Source: Mangifera indica (taxonomy: Eukaryota > Streptophyta > Magnoliopsida > Sapindales > Anacardiaceae). Taken from it: DNA of 64,000 nucleotides. Position numbers and translations under genes: made by a program. Location: contig NC_058156.1 in the NCBI RefSeq assembly GCF_011075055.1, forward strand, positions 310,001 to 374,000. The letters run 5' to 3'. The notes beneath the pieces are model-generated. The model was not told the origin of the DNA. It did not search any database and worked only from the letters and a program-made list of their open reading frames with translations. Positions 13,275 to 24,321 of the stretch are shown here, piece after piece; within the stretch, counting starts at the first letter, position 1; each line of letters begins with the position of its first letter.

Positions 13275-13639
13275 AATGTCGTTAGTATTTTTTGAAGTCA
13301 AGTACATGCAGATTGCATAAGCATGACAGATGGTTTGATCCATTTGAGTTGGTTGTGCCTCAACTAGCAATATCATGTATGTTATAGGACCTCTGTTGGT
13401 AGCCATGGCCAACTACATAAATGGGATTATCAGCCTCCCACCATAAATTCAGGTGAATGGCCTATGCAACAACCCCTGCGTTGCTGAGGACCAGCAGCAA
13501 CTCTGTCAATAGCACGGGCCTCAATCAAGTAAAAAGACAGGTTGGTATATTAAAAATAAACTAGCAAGTCAAGTCATAATCCTGATAGTAATGTGCTTTT
13601 GTAATTTTGCCAAGACTATCTGTAGGGTTTAATTCTTTG

Positions 13640-16600
13640 TAGATCAATACTAACTAAGGTCTTAGTTTAAAATTGATTCTAATTTAATAGAATTAGTTCG
13701 AGATTAATAAGTTGCGGTGCAAACTCAATTAAAAAATAATTTTACTATTGATTTAAACTAAGCTGATTCGAACTTAAATGTTCAAATCCTTAACTTGAAT
13801 TTGACTTGTTTTATGGAAATGGATTTAATTTTTAGCTTAAACTCTATTTATTCAATCCGAGCTCAAAAGTAACTTGAATTGAATATAACATTGAGTATCT
13901 ACGTGCATTGTGTTGTGCAGTATTATTCAATGAAAAGGAATGACAGCAAATTAATTCCATTCTAAGCCAGAAAGCTAGGAACTCTTTGTCATAACACCAA
14001 CTTAAGTGTTTTGAAGGAACAAATTAGGGCAATTATTTTAATTGGACTTATCAACAAAATAAACCCTAATTTTGTAAACAAAAATGGTGATGATGGTTTT
14101 GAGTTGGAGACAAGACAAGCCTCCTTCATAGAAGGAAAAGTAGGAACCATAAAGATGTCGATGCTTTTTTAATTGGGACTTCTGTGTTTTGTGTGGAATT
14201 TAGAGAGGAACAAGATGGTCCTCTTCAACCTAGCCAACTTGGTTTTGAGAGGGACCCTGAATCCAATTCATCATCTTCAATCACTAAATTTCATTTTTAA
14301 GCTAATTGGTTCACATCATAACCATATTGAAATTCTGGGCACCCAAGGCTTGGTTCATTCCCAAAGCTATATGTCTAGTTTGAGCTTATTTGAATTCGTG
14401 TATAATGTTAGCAAAAGATCGGTGAATATTATCATCATAAGGATAAATAGTATAGTCAACGTAATAAACAGTATTACCAAATAAATAAACGAGTCAATTT
14501 TGATCTAAACAATCAAGTTAGAGCTCTAGTTCGAGATCAATTCGTTTGAACCTAACCAATTTGAATCAAATCCACTTATAAGTGTTCACACTAATATCTT
14601 CTTATTTGTTTGTATTAATGTAAAAAGACCCTAATCTCCCCAAAATTTACTGACTTAGTGGTTGGATTCTATTTCAAAGAGTGGTCGGACTTTACCAAAG
14701 AGAGAGACTAAAGGATATTTAGATTGAATTTCATGTAAGCACTAAACTCCAAAATATGTTAATTGAATTGAGTGAAATCAATGAATTGTGATACCCTTTT
14801 TGTTAATATTAATTGATCCTTAATTAATATTCAATATTCTAGAGGACTCAAATTGACTCCCTATGGCAGCATAGGTAGAGAGATCCTTGAGTTTTCTTTT
14901 GTTCACGTGAAGACAGGTCCCTTGTATTTTTCACTTTAACTTTTCTTTAAGATGATAGCATCCAAAATAAAGCCGAAAATGTGTTAAATTTGAATAGAAA
15001 ATAGAAAAGACCACAAAGAAGAAGATAGAAAGAAAGAAAGAAAGAAAGAAAAGAGAGTTGAAATTGAATGATGAGCACACATGAGAGACAACAGAAGGTG
15101 CTCATGTGAAGATGGTCGACCCCATGCGTGGAGGCTGTAGCAACACACTCATGTGAAACTTTTTATAATCACATATATGGAAGTGTGGTGGATTTAATCC
15201 GAGTTGAACCAAGCTTGAGATTGATTCGAGGTCAAACTAAAACCATAATGTTAAATTTGAGTTCAATAAGAGTTTATGTACAATTTCATCAGAGGGTCAT
15301 GAGAAGTGAATAATGTTATTAGAGATGGATAAACAGTATTATTGACAAGACAAACAATATCATCGGATGAGTAAACGAATTGATATTAAATTGAAACTCT
15401 AACTCAAAATTAACTTGTTTAAACCGAACTCTAAATTTAATTCAAGCTAATTCAGATCGGATCCTCTAAATGAAAGTTGGCAAACATGAAATTTGCTTTG
15501 CCTCATTTATCTCCTTGGCAAACTCATCTTCTTTAGTTGAAAAAGTAGCGACAAGAATAGATGCAAAGGCATCATGTATTTCTAGCTGATGCAGAAAAAG
15601 CATGTTTAAGTGCAACATTGAATCAACCAAAGGACTGAAAAATCTTAAATAGGACTAACTCGAGCTTAGAAGTGATCAAGGTGAACAATATCATCGAAGA
15701 AGTAAATAATATCGTTAGACAGTATCACCAAATAAGCAAACGATTCGATGTTGACTCGAACTATCAACTTAAAACATCAATTTGAAATTGATTTATTCAA
15801 ATCAAACCACAAATTCAATTCAAGTACTTGGATTATATCCACCAGGACTACCCCTGCTCATGTGCACAGATGAATCCTCCTGAAGGCCAGCCCATAAGGT
15901 TGTCTAATGGGCTTGTAGATTCTGGCCCTTCACAACTCATCACTCGATAATTTTTAAGGGGGTCTTGAATTTTTCGTTCACTTAAGCTTGGCACAATCCG
16001 GCACAAAGAGATGTGCAATTTTTTTTTTTAATATTTCATGCTCTCTCTAATTGGATGGAATGCACATTGATGAAGAAATAGTTGGCTGTGAAAGCCACAT
16101 AGAACGCTCCAGATTGCTATCAAGAGTATCCAACTAATTAAGAAATATTTCTCTCCAATGGGGTGAGTTTTGACCATAATTGTTTATGGAATTAATCTAG
16201 ACCTAATTAGGTCTAGATTCAATCCAAGTTATTCAAACTTGAATTTGGGCTCGGATTACACTAGTTCAAAATATAAAATAAAACTATTTTTGAATCTACT
16301 TGAGTTGGGCCTTTGCTGTAGGGATGGATTCAAACCAATCCAGTTTAGCTTGAATTGACATTTGGTTCAATTCCAATCAAATTCAAACTAGAGATTTAAT
16401 TCGGTAGTTCAACATGAATCCCCCTTCGGTGATACTATATATTCATCATATTAATAATAATATTTATCCTATTAATAATATTATTCATTCTATTGAAGAC
16501 CTCCAACAATATCTCTGACTAGTATAAATGAATTCAAACTCAAATCTAGTCATTTAGTATTCGAACTGAACTTGAGTTATCTCATGTTCGGGTTCAACTC

Positions 16601-16720
16601 GACTATCAATTTCAATCCTACTTAGTATGTCAATCTTGACTTAACTTTTTAAAATTCAAATCAATCTTAAATTGATTTTCCTTTGGAATTGATTTGAATC
16701 GATTCCAACCTTATACCTAA
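13640..16720. repeat. Cluster of degenerate dispersed repeats
   Basis: Several roughly 200-300 bp blocks (about 13640-13900, 14380-14590, 15180-15470, 15650-15840 and 16170-16720) share a theme. GAGCTTGAA/TTGAACTCAA-type strings flank an inner portion with AATATTATTCAT, AAACAATATCATC and similar AATATTATC phrases. Related blocks occur at about 19005-19240, 25860-25950, 30030-30470, 43940-44120, 48900-49080, 49800-50270 and 57285-57535. This was judged by eye; copies are diverged and their ends are not resolved. They appear to be one high-copy, probably non-autonomous family. Confidence 0.5.
15027..15053. repeat. (GAAA)n microsatellite
   Basis: About six GAAA units with slight decay at the ends. 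Confidence 0.85.
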
Positions 16721-17432
16721 TGGGTACATAATCAACATTCATTAATTGAACCAATGACCTAAATCCAAATTATATAATGCATGAAAGTTAGACCAAATCC
16801 CAAACGAACCCTTATTTTGGACAGTTTGATTGTTCGTTTGCTTTAATAATATTAGATGCCAAAAAGTATTAATTTGTCCTTATTGATTTTCCCCAGCACA
16901 ATGTCAACGATTCGACACTGTTACATTTCAACATGACGTTGAAAGACAATAAAACATTTTGACTAAAAAACGATCACAAGGCTTATCTTTTCAGTCTTCT
17001 TATTGGGATAACATTATGATTTTAAATAACATAAGAAAGTATATACTAAAATTAGATTAGTTTCATCCAAAGGTTTGGTGACGAGATTCCCATAAAATCT
17101 AGCATTACCCTCGAGGACTCTCGTTCTTCCCAGGACACTTTCATGTAAACTCTACACATATATCACCTTAGTAGATATCAGGGTATATCGGTTATGAAAA
17201 ATCATCCCAGTCTCAAAAGAACTTATTACTGCATGCAGCCAGTCGCTGAAATGGCTGAAATTAAGATAGTAATTGAGATTTTTAATTGGATTTTAGCCGG
17301 CCTAATTATCATTAATTAGCAGGCTCTTGGCCGGCACCGACTTCCTACTTTTTTCACATACACTTTTCTCTCTTGAATTAACTTCACACCCACCAATCTC
17401 TACATGTATCTTCTTCACCCACCAATCTCCAC

Positions 17433-17440
17433 TATATATA
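17433..17440 (+). promoter_or_regulatory. TATA box of the NF-YC gene
   Basis: TATATATA lies 46-53 bp upstream of the ATG at 17486. A start site about 30 bp downstream leaves a leader of only about 20 nt. This argues against any start upstream of 17486. Confidence 0.55.
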
Positions 17441-17485
17441 TTCTCAAAACTTCACATCTCTCATCCTCAAAGAGGCCACATTAGC

Positions 17486-17860
17486 ATGAGGCAAGCTGGA
17501 GCATATTCAGGCTTAGTCTCTGCAAGTCTGTCAGGGAGACTGGGGCCTCACTCATTGCCCCTGGCGAGGATCAAGAAGATCATGAAGAACTCAGGCGATG
17601 ATGTGAAGATGATTTCTGGGGAGGCGCCGATTGTGTTCTCCAAGGCTTGTGAGCTTTTCATTCAAGAGCTGACAAAAAGGTCTTGGATGGTGACCATGCA
17701 AGGAAAGAGAAGGACACTTCACAAAGAAGATGTTGCTTCGGCTGTTATGGCTACTGATATCTTCGATTTTCTTGTTAACTTGGTTTCTGATGAGACCAGT
17801 GATCATCTTCTCGCCGAAACCCCATTGGAAGAAATGGAAACATTCTCACTAAATATATAA
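17486..17860 (+). CDS. Nuclear factor Y subunit C (NF-YC-like), short, intronless
   Basis: An intronless ORF of 124 aa. Residues from about 24 to 105 form a histone-fold domain of the NF-YC/HAP5 class, with LPLARIKKIMK, MISGEAPIVFSKACELFI, ELTKRSW and TDIFDFLVNLV. NF-YC is known to dimerise with NF-YB in the cytoplasm; the dimer then recruits NF-YA to bind CCAAT boxes, and can also recruit CONSTANS-type factors. Most of the canonical contact residues are recognisable. The first helix is followed by NSGDDVKMIS, one residue longer than the usual ADEDVRMIS. The glutamine-rich flanks of most NF-YCs are absent. This points to a divergent, seed-plant lineage-specific paralogue. A TATA box at 17433 supports the chosen ATG. 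Whether it is expressed cannot be seen. Confidence 0.85.
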   Translation: MRQAGAYSGLVSASLSGRLGPHSLPLARIKKIMKNSGDDVKMISGEAPIVFSKACELFIQELTKRSWMVTMQGKRRTLHKEDVASAVMATDIFDFLVNLVSDETSDHLLAETPLEEMETFSLNI

Positions 17861-18590
17861 ATACTGTAAGGATTTTCTATAATAACTAAACCCTAATCAA
17901 GATACTGTATTTTTCTCTTTTTTATCTAATAAGATGATGAATTATCCATTTGTTCTTGTAAGGAAAATCAATTTTATGTATTTGTTTCTTATTTTTCTTC
18001 CTTCGTTTACATATGTCGATATGACTAATAAACTACAACATATTGAAAAAAAAAAAGTAAATCTAGTTTCGAATATTCAATTGAGTATTCAGATAATTCG
18101 TTATCATATAATTGATTGGTTGATAATTGAATCAAACTATTTAAATAAATATTCAAAATAATAATTAATTGTTAAATATAAAATTTAAATTACACCAACA
18201 TAAAAATGCATATGGTTTGATGAAATCCACCATTCATTAGGCAAACCCAAGTACTCTAACTATATATGCAAGGACAACTTCCTAGGATTGGTCAGACCAG
18301 CGTTGAGGGGTCAACGGAGCGAAGCCATAGAGGAATAAAATTATATGTATAGTTTTGCATTAAAACAAAACAAAATATATTATTAAATATTATTTTATTT
18401 TTAATTAAAAATATTAAATTATAAGATGACGTCACTGTATACATCTATATCTTAAATTCGTATATTAAAAAAAAATGCAAGTCAAACCACGTAAACGTAA
18501 ATCTGTGGGTGATTAATTTTGCTACATTAATTTAGGAAGATAAAAGGGCAACCATATAGCTCATCTAAGTCCAGGGGGCGGTCAATTATA
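17861..18590. other. Intergenic, 3' of NF-YC
   Basis: AT-rich; no exon, RNA gene or bounded transposon is visible. It ends at the stop codon of the broken copy of the small duplicated gene. Confidence 0.5.
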
Positions 18591-18968
18591 TCAGGCTGAT
18601 GACATGCAACTAAAGACTACATTTTCACCTAGGCAACCAGACACCAAAAAATCACTTTCTAGCCGGCGGAAATTTAGAGATTGGGACTTCTCCTTCTCAA
18701 GTAATATTCTTTATGTTACCTGATTATGGCAGCCGCTTTATTTTCACTTCTCCCTAGTGTAACACTCTCTTCAGGCTCTAACTCAGGCCTTCTAGGGGGA
18801 AACCTTAGTTTTGAGTCTTTAGGTTCTTAGAATCCTAACTTATTTAGTACAGTAATTGTGAGTTTAGTTATTATGTTTTGAGTTTATTGATCAATCAATC
18901 CAGACAAAAATTTCTAATTATTTAGAAAAAAAAAAAAAAACATAATCTTCAGGAATGAATACATTCAT
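18591..18968 (-). pseudogene. Broken copy A of a small unrecognised gene (paralogue of 25107-25331)
   Basis: The minus strand begins ATG at 18968 with MNVFIP-EE, continues after an insertion with a remnant corresponding to V-T-x-R-S-E-K-K-A-A, and ends DFLVSGCLGENVVFSCMSSA before a TGA at 18591. The intact paralogue at 25107-25331 starts MDVFISEEYV and ends SENVVFSCLSA. Copy A is disrupted by a 170-bp poly(A)-tailed insertion after codon 7, by in-frame stops in the middle, and by a repeat inserted between the promoter and the ATG. Upstream DNA at about 19325-19400, including a TATAAAT (minus strand), aligns with the promoter of copy B. The conserved C-terminus shows that it once encoded the same product. 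The function is unknown. Confidence 0.7.
18776..18945 (+). mobile_element. 170-bp poly(A)-tailed retroposon insertion with 8-bp target duplication
   Basis: The insert is flanked by the direct repeat TCTTCAGG at 18768-18775 and 18946-18953. It ends in about 15 adenines plus CATAA. The paralogous locus at about 25309-25318 shows the uninterrupted site. A poly(A) end with a short target duplication fits reverse transcription primed at the target (LINE-type machinery). I see no clear Pol III A and B boxes. It may therefore be a retroposed transcript fragment rather than a classical tRNA-SINE. There is a weak box-B-like GGTTCTTAGAATCC. Confidence 0.7.
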
Positions 18969-19004
18969 TAAATTGATATTTTTGTATTGTTTAAAAGAAC
19001 AAGG

Positions 19005-19240
19005 GTGAATTTGATTTGAGTTGAATTGACTTACTTCATCGTTTGGCTTCAATAAATCAATCATGAGTAAAAACTTTATTCGATAATACTATTTATCTTA
19101 TTGATGATACTGTTTAATTATCCGATAATATTATTCATCTCATCAATAACTTTCTAATGACACTTCAAATGAGTTTGAACAAATTTAAATTCAAACATAA
19201 GTAAGATATTATGAATTTAATCCGGCTAGGATAGAATCCG
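19005..19240. repeat. Dispersed repeat copy inside the promoter/leader of pseudogene A
   Basis: It contains the family phrases GATAATATTATTCATC and TTTGAGTTGAATTGA. It separates the TATA region (about 19345) from the ATG (18968) by about 300 bp more than in paralogue B. Exact boundaries are not resolved. Confidence 0.45.
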
Positions 19241-19528
19241 CCCATATGAAAACAAATATACCATATGAAAGAATTAATTGGTGAGAGTATTGACTTAGTG
19301 AATGCAAAGTGTCGTAAATTGGAAGGCTAGTTGTAATTGGATTTATAGGAGAAGGGAGGATACCATGGGCGTTTGGTGCCATGTCTTCTGTAAGCAAGAT
19401 GCCCTTCTCTCTATCTGCTTATTATTGATGTGTGATTGGATTTCACAAAAGTTTCTCATAAAATGGGTGACATATGAAGATTAAATTCTTAAACTATTTA
19501 ATAAAGTGATTAAAGGGTAATCACAAGT

Positions 19529-19941
19529 TGATAAACTTAGAAGGTCTGTGCGAATGCCACAGAAAAATCTAAAATATTCGGCCGCGGATTACACGACGTG
19601 ATGTGTTGCATGAGCCATGCAACATGCACAAAAAAACGCACTTCAGTAGTGGGTAAAGTAGTAGGGTCCAGTGGTTGCCATGCAACATGCACAGAAACGC
19701 ACTTCAGTAGTAGGAGAAGTAGTGGGGTCTAGCAATTTTTTTAATAATTCCGCTAAATAGCAGTTAGGGTCCTAATACTTAGGGAAATAATTCAGGTAGT
19801 GGGAAAAGTTGTTATGTTCTTTTTTTTATTTAAACTCCTTTTAGCAGATGTACTCGCAACTTGATTTTTCAAAATAATATTTTGGGTTGTTCTCACCTTA
19901 AGCTAAACTCTATTTTATTAAGCTTTGATTGGGACCTAACA
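19529..19941 (+). repeat. 5' LTR
   Basis: 413 bp, TG...CA. It is identical in length to the 3' LTR and about 92% identical by hand count. A TATA-like, AT-rich tract lies in the second half. The flanking CAAGT matches that beyond the 3' LTR. Confidence 0.93.
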
Positions 19942-19942
19942 T

Positions 19943-19954
19943 TGGTATCAGAGC
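19943..19954 (+). other. Primer-binding site, initiator-Met tRNA
   Basis: TGGTATCAGAGC, one base after the 5' LTR, is the standard plant sequence complementary to the 3' end of initiator tRNA-Met. Confidence 0.93.
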
Positions 19955-19962
19955 TTGGCACC

Positions 19963-20754
19963 ATGGCTACGAATAAAGAGCGGATCGAACACCTCGAAGC
20001 AGGACTCGATAGACTGCAAGATAGTTTTTCCCATTTGGAACTTAGCGTCGCTAATCAGTTGCACAAGTTGGAGGATGCCATTAGTAAGATGTCTGAAGTC
20101 CTACTTTCTAAGCAAGAAACACCCACCAAAAACACCAATGGTCGTCGTGGGAACTCTTCCAGTGGCCGTTTTCATGAGACAAGAGAGGGAACTTGGGACA
20201 CCAATGAAGGTGGGCGACCCTTAGTCTCCTCAAAATTAGCCAAACTCGACTTTCCCAGATTCTCTGGTGACGACCCTATCGAATGGTTCACCAGAGTGGA
20301 CCAATTCTTTGAATATCAAGGCACCCAAGAAACACAGAAAGTGTCATTGGCTTCCTTCCATCTAGAGGGGGAAGCAAATCAATGGTGGCAATGGCTACGT
20401 CGGGATTACACAGAAGAAGGTAAAGAAGTAACGTGGGAACTATTCATTGAAGAATTATGGGCTCGGTTAGGTCCCACCAATTGTGACGACTTTGATAAAG
20501 CTTTGTCAAAAATAAGACAAGTCGGCTCCTTACACGAATACCAGAAAGAATTTGAGAGGTTAGGAAATCGGGTGCAAGGTTGGACACAAAAGGCATTGGC
20601 TAGAACATTTATGGGCAGACTCAAGGCTGAGATAGCTAAAGGAATTCAGATGTTCAAACTGAAATCCTTGAAGGAAGCAATCAGTCTTGCTCGAATGAAG
20701 GATGACAAGTTAACCGCCAGCGTCGATTCAATAAGCCATTTGCTCGAGCACTAG
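19963..20754 (+). pseudogene. Retrotransposon gag remnant (capsid domain)
   Basis: The ATG at 19963 opens a frame of about 263 codons with an N-terminal coiled-coil stretch and a Retrotrans_gag capsid domain (LDFPRFSGDDPIEWF, GEANQWWQW). It ends prematurely. A frameshift near 20730 separates it from the nucleocapsid zinc knuckle, whose CCHC motif CFNCDEKFAPGHKC is readable at about 20852-20893. Two further stops, probably from transitions, lie between them. Confidence 0.85.
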
Positions 20755-20906
20755 CTGACTCGTCTTCCTCAACACTAATCAAACCATCAACTTCAATCAA
20801 ACGATTGACTTAGGAGGATATGTAGAAACGACGAGCACAAGGGCTTTGCTTTAATTGTGATGAAAAGTTTGCACCAGGCCACAAGTGTCGCAACCCTCAA
20901 CTTCTT

Positions 20907-21668
20907 TTGCTAGAAGGTGGTGATGATCATTTGGATGATGAAGCAAATTTGGATGCTCAGCCCGAAATATCTCTTCATGCTCTCTCGAGTTGGTCTACCT
21001 TTCAGACCATGCAGGTGATCGCAAATATTGGACACCATGAATTGGTTGTGCTTATTGATAGCGACTCTACCTATAATTTCATTAATGAGAAAATGGCCAA
21101 TGTGTTACAATTGTCAGTCATTCCTACAAGGCCTTTCAATGTAAAGGTGGCAAATGGAGAACCATTAAAATGTCAAGGGCGCTTCAAAAATGTTTCTGTT
21201 TTAATTCAGGGCATTCCTTTTGTCCTTACCTTTTATGCTTTACCATTAAGTGGATTGGATTTGGTGTTAGGTATCCACTGGCTGGAGCAATTGGGTATTG
21301 TTTCATGCAATTGGAAACAATTAACCATGGAATTCACATTGGGAAATCAAACTCACATATTGCATGGCATCAACAACCAAACGATCCAGTCTATCTCCAT
21401 GAAAGCCATCTCCAAAGACATTTGTCATAGGAGCTCAGTATTTGCCTTGTGTTTTCAAGCCACAACACAACCATTATCGCCACAAATTCATCCCGAAATG
21501 CAACAATTATTGCAAGCATTTGAAGACATATTTCAGGAGCCTAAGCAATTACCACCTATTCGAGTAGTAGATCATCACATCAACCTGAAAGAAGGGACCG
21601 AACCCATTAATGTAAGACCATATAGGTATGCTTACTTTCAGAAGGCTAGAATTGAAAAACAGGTTTAA
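20907..21668 (+). pseudogene. Retrotransposon protease and start of reverse transcriptase
   Basis: A frame with a retropepsin-like domain. Its active-site motif reads DSDSTYNFI, where the family normally has D-S/T-G-S; the glycine is aspartate, so the protease should be inactive. The frame runs on to the conserved entry of RT (the NVRPYRY motif) and stops at 21668. Confidence 0.8.
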
Positions 21669-22255
21669 GACATGTTACAGTTGGGACTCATACGACCTAG
21701 TACTAGTCTTTTTTCATCCCCGGTCTTATTGGTAAAAAAAAAAGATGGGACATAGCGATTTTGCACGGACTATCGAGCACTTAATGAAGTGACCATCAAG
21801 GATTGATTCCCTATTCTTACTATGGATGATATGCTTGATGAACTTCATGGGGCTTCCTATTTCACCAAACTTGATTTACCAGCGGGATTCCATTAGGTAC
21901 GAATTCATCCTCCACATATCCACAAAACAGCGTTCCGTACTCACAATGGTCATTATGAATATTTAGCTATGCCTTTCGGACTTTGCAATGCCCCATCTAC
22001 CTTCCAAGCAGTTATGAATTCCATATTTCGTCCTTATATTTGAAAATTTGTACTAGTTTTCTTTAATGACATTTTAATATATAGCCCAATTGGAATCTGC
22101 ACCTTGAACATGTTCAGAAAGCTTGCGAAATATTAAGGCAGCATCAGTTTTATATTAAATTGAGTAAGTGCGTTTTTGGTCAACAAGAGTTGGAATACTT
22201 GGGCCATATTGTGACTCCACAAGAAGTTAAAGTATATCAAAGTAAAATATAAGTT
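21669..22255 (+). pseudogene. Reverse transcriptase remnant
   Basis: RT blocks are readable across several stops: [41 protein letters not shown]. The catalytic Y/F-x-D-D box is spoiled: the region reads VFFNDILIYS. A frameshift follows near 22085. It is non-functional. Confidence 0.85.
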
Positions 22256-22975
22256 ATGCTGAATTGCCCTAGGCCTACTAATGTCTTTGAGTTATGTGGA
22301 TTTTTAGGCCTTACAGGTTACTATTGGAAGTTCGTTTGTAATTACAGTGTCATCGCTCGACCTCTCACTAATCTCTTAAAAAAGGGGCAATTCAGGTGGA
22401 CGGATGAAACGGAACATGCATTTCAGAATCTTAAACAAGTCATGACTACAACTCCAATACTAGCCATGCCAAACTTCAATAAACCTTTTATCATTGAAGC
22501 AGATGCATTCGATGATGGCATAGGGGCAGTTCTGACTCAACAAGGGAAACCTATTGCCTTCATGAGTAGAGCATTAGAAACCACTAAACGGTCTTAGTCC
22601 ATCTACGCTAAGGAGATGCTAGCAATCATCCAAGCAATACAAACTTGGAGACCTTACCTGCTGGGCTGAAAGTTTTACATTAAAACAAACCACTAGAGCT
22701 TCAAGTACCTACTCGAACAATGCATTGCGACACCGAAACAAGAAAAATGGGTTTCTAAATTGCTTGGCTATGACTATGAAATCACATATACACCAGGCAA
22801 GGAAAACCATGTAGCTGATGCCTTATCATGCATATTAGGTAGCCCAAGCCTTGATGCTCTCACCGTTGCTCGAGCTCATAGATGGGACACCATCAAGACT
22901 GAAACTAAAACCCATCCTTACATGCAAAGACTCCGCCAGCAAGCACAAGACAAACCAGACAGTCATTACATATGA
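22256..22975 (+). pseudogene. RNase H remnant
   Basis: Connection and RNase H segments include GFLGLTGYYWKF, FIIEADAFDDGIGAVL and YTPGKENHVADALS, interrupted by stops at 22595 and near 22670-22690. The first catalytic Asp (usually in TDAS) lies in the EADAF context. Confidence 0.85.
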
Positions 22976-23790
22976 CATAATAATTTGGTTTATTTTCATA
23001 ATCGGGTCGTCCTTCCTCCCTATTCAGATGTCGTCTAACAATTATTGCAAGAGTTTCATGATTCCACCTGAGCAGGCCATTCGGGTGTACTTCGCATATA
23101 TAAAAAATTAGCTTAGCAATTTTATTGGCCTACCATGTATAAAACAGTGAAGGAATATATTGCTTTTTGCCAAGTATGCCAAAGCGTTAAGGCTGACACC
23201 TTGTCACCCGTCGAACTCCTACAACCACTACCGATCCCATGTCAAGTATGGGATGATATCACCATGGACTTTATCGACAGACTTCCACCTTCAAATGGCA
23301 AGCAAGCTATTCTGGTTGTCGTTGATAGATTAAGCAAATCAACACATTTTTTAGCCTTGTCCCATCCATATACCGTGAAGATAGTCGTCGAGAAATTCGT
23401 TAAAGGAGTTGTTAAACTACATGGAATGCCACGGTCTATCATTAGTGATCGAGACCCTGTTTTCTTTAGCCATTTCTGGTAGGAATTTTTTAAACTATCT
23501 GGCACACAATTGAAGATGAGCTCAACCTATCACTCTCAAACCGACGGCCAGTCCGAAGTAGTGAACCGTTGTGTGGAACAATACCTTCGGTGTTTTGTTT
23601 ATCATCAACCATGAAAATGGTATTCCTTCTTGCCTTAGGTTGAATTTTGGTACAACACTACCTATCATTCCTTCATTGGAATGACTCCTTTTCAAGCCCT
23701 TTACGGTCGACCACCACCAACAATTCCACCGTATCAAGAAGGAACCTGTTCAGTACATGAAGTGGATCAAAACCTGGTTGCCTGAGATAA
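22976..23790 (+). pseudogene. Integrase remnant (zinc-binding and catalytic core)
   Basis: It has the CQVCQSVKA half of the HHCC zinc finger and then the catalytic core WDDITMDFIDRLPPSNG...ISDRDPVFFSHFW and [16 protein letters not shown]. The D-D-E residues are largely traceable. Several in-frame stops occur at 23479-23481 and downstream. Confidence 0.85.
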
Positions 23791-23815
23791 TTTACTAAAG
23801 CAGCTCAAGGATAAT

Positions 23816-24262
23816 TTGCATGCTACCAATAATCGAATAAAGCAGCGGATTGATTTGAAGCGCATAGATGTCGAGTTTCAGATCGGTGATTTGGTCTTTC
23901 TCAAGCTCCATCCTTATCGTCAACAATCAGTGTTTAAGAGAGCCTATCAGAAGCTTGCAAGTCAGTTTTATGGCCCATATCTGGTGGAAGAACGAATTGG
24001 CAATATGGCCTACAAGCTCAAGTTTCCTCCGTGCTCTCGTATACATCCAATTTTTCATGTTTCCATGCTCAAGAAACACATGGGTGATACTCATGTTATC
24101 AGTTCTGAAATGCTGCCTATTTCCCCCGATGGTGACTTCATCTTGGAGCCCAAAACCATATTGGATACACGTTGGATAAAATGTGGCTCAAAATTTGTGG
24201 AAGAAAGTTTAGTTAAGTGGAAATGTCTTTCCGTTGAAGATGTTACTTGGAAAAATTTGTAG
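23816..24262 (+). pseudogene. Integrase C-terminus and chromodomain
   Basis: A continuous frame with the GPY/F-type region (FYGPYLVEERIGNMAYKL; IHPIFHVSMLKKH). A C-terminal chromodomain-like segment (EESLVKWKCLSVEDVTWKNL) ends in a TAG within the domain. Chromodomains in this position are thought to direct integration to heterochromatin. Confidence 0.8.
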
Positions 24263-24305
24263 GACCTGCAGACTCGCTTTCTAAACCTTGAGGACAAGGT
24301 TCCGC

Positions 24306-24321
24306 GGAAAGGGAAGGGCAA
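24306..24321 (+). other. Polypurine tract
   Basis: A purine-rich run (GGAAAGGGAAGGG then CAA) ends exactly at the TG of the 3' LTR. It is the expected plus-strand primer. Confidence 0.85.

Larger units (their letters stand above)
11478..17432. other. Gene-poor intergenic region
   Basis: After the leader of the NT-C2 gene there are almost 6 kb with no convincing exon on either strand. It holds a local direct duplication (11926-12200), simple repeats and several copies of a degenerate dispersed repeat (about 13640-16720). Short reading frames here, such as 14173-14484, are not supported by homology or codon pattern. Confidence 0.6.

Noticed and set aside
14173..14484. 103-codon plus-strand frame in the gene-poor region
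   Set aside because: Overlaps the dispersed repeat and shows no conserved motif.
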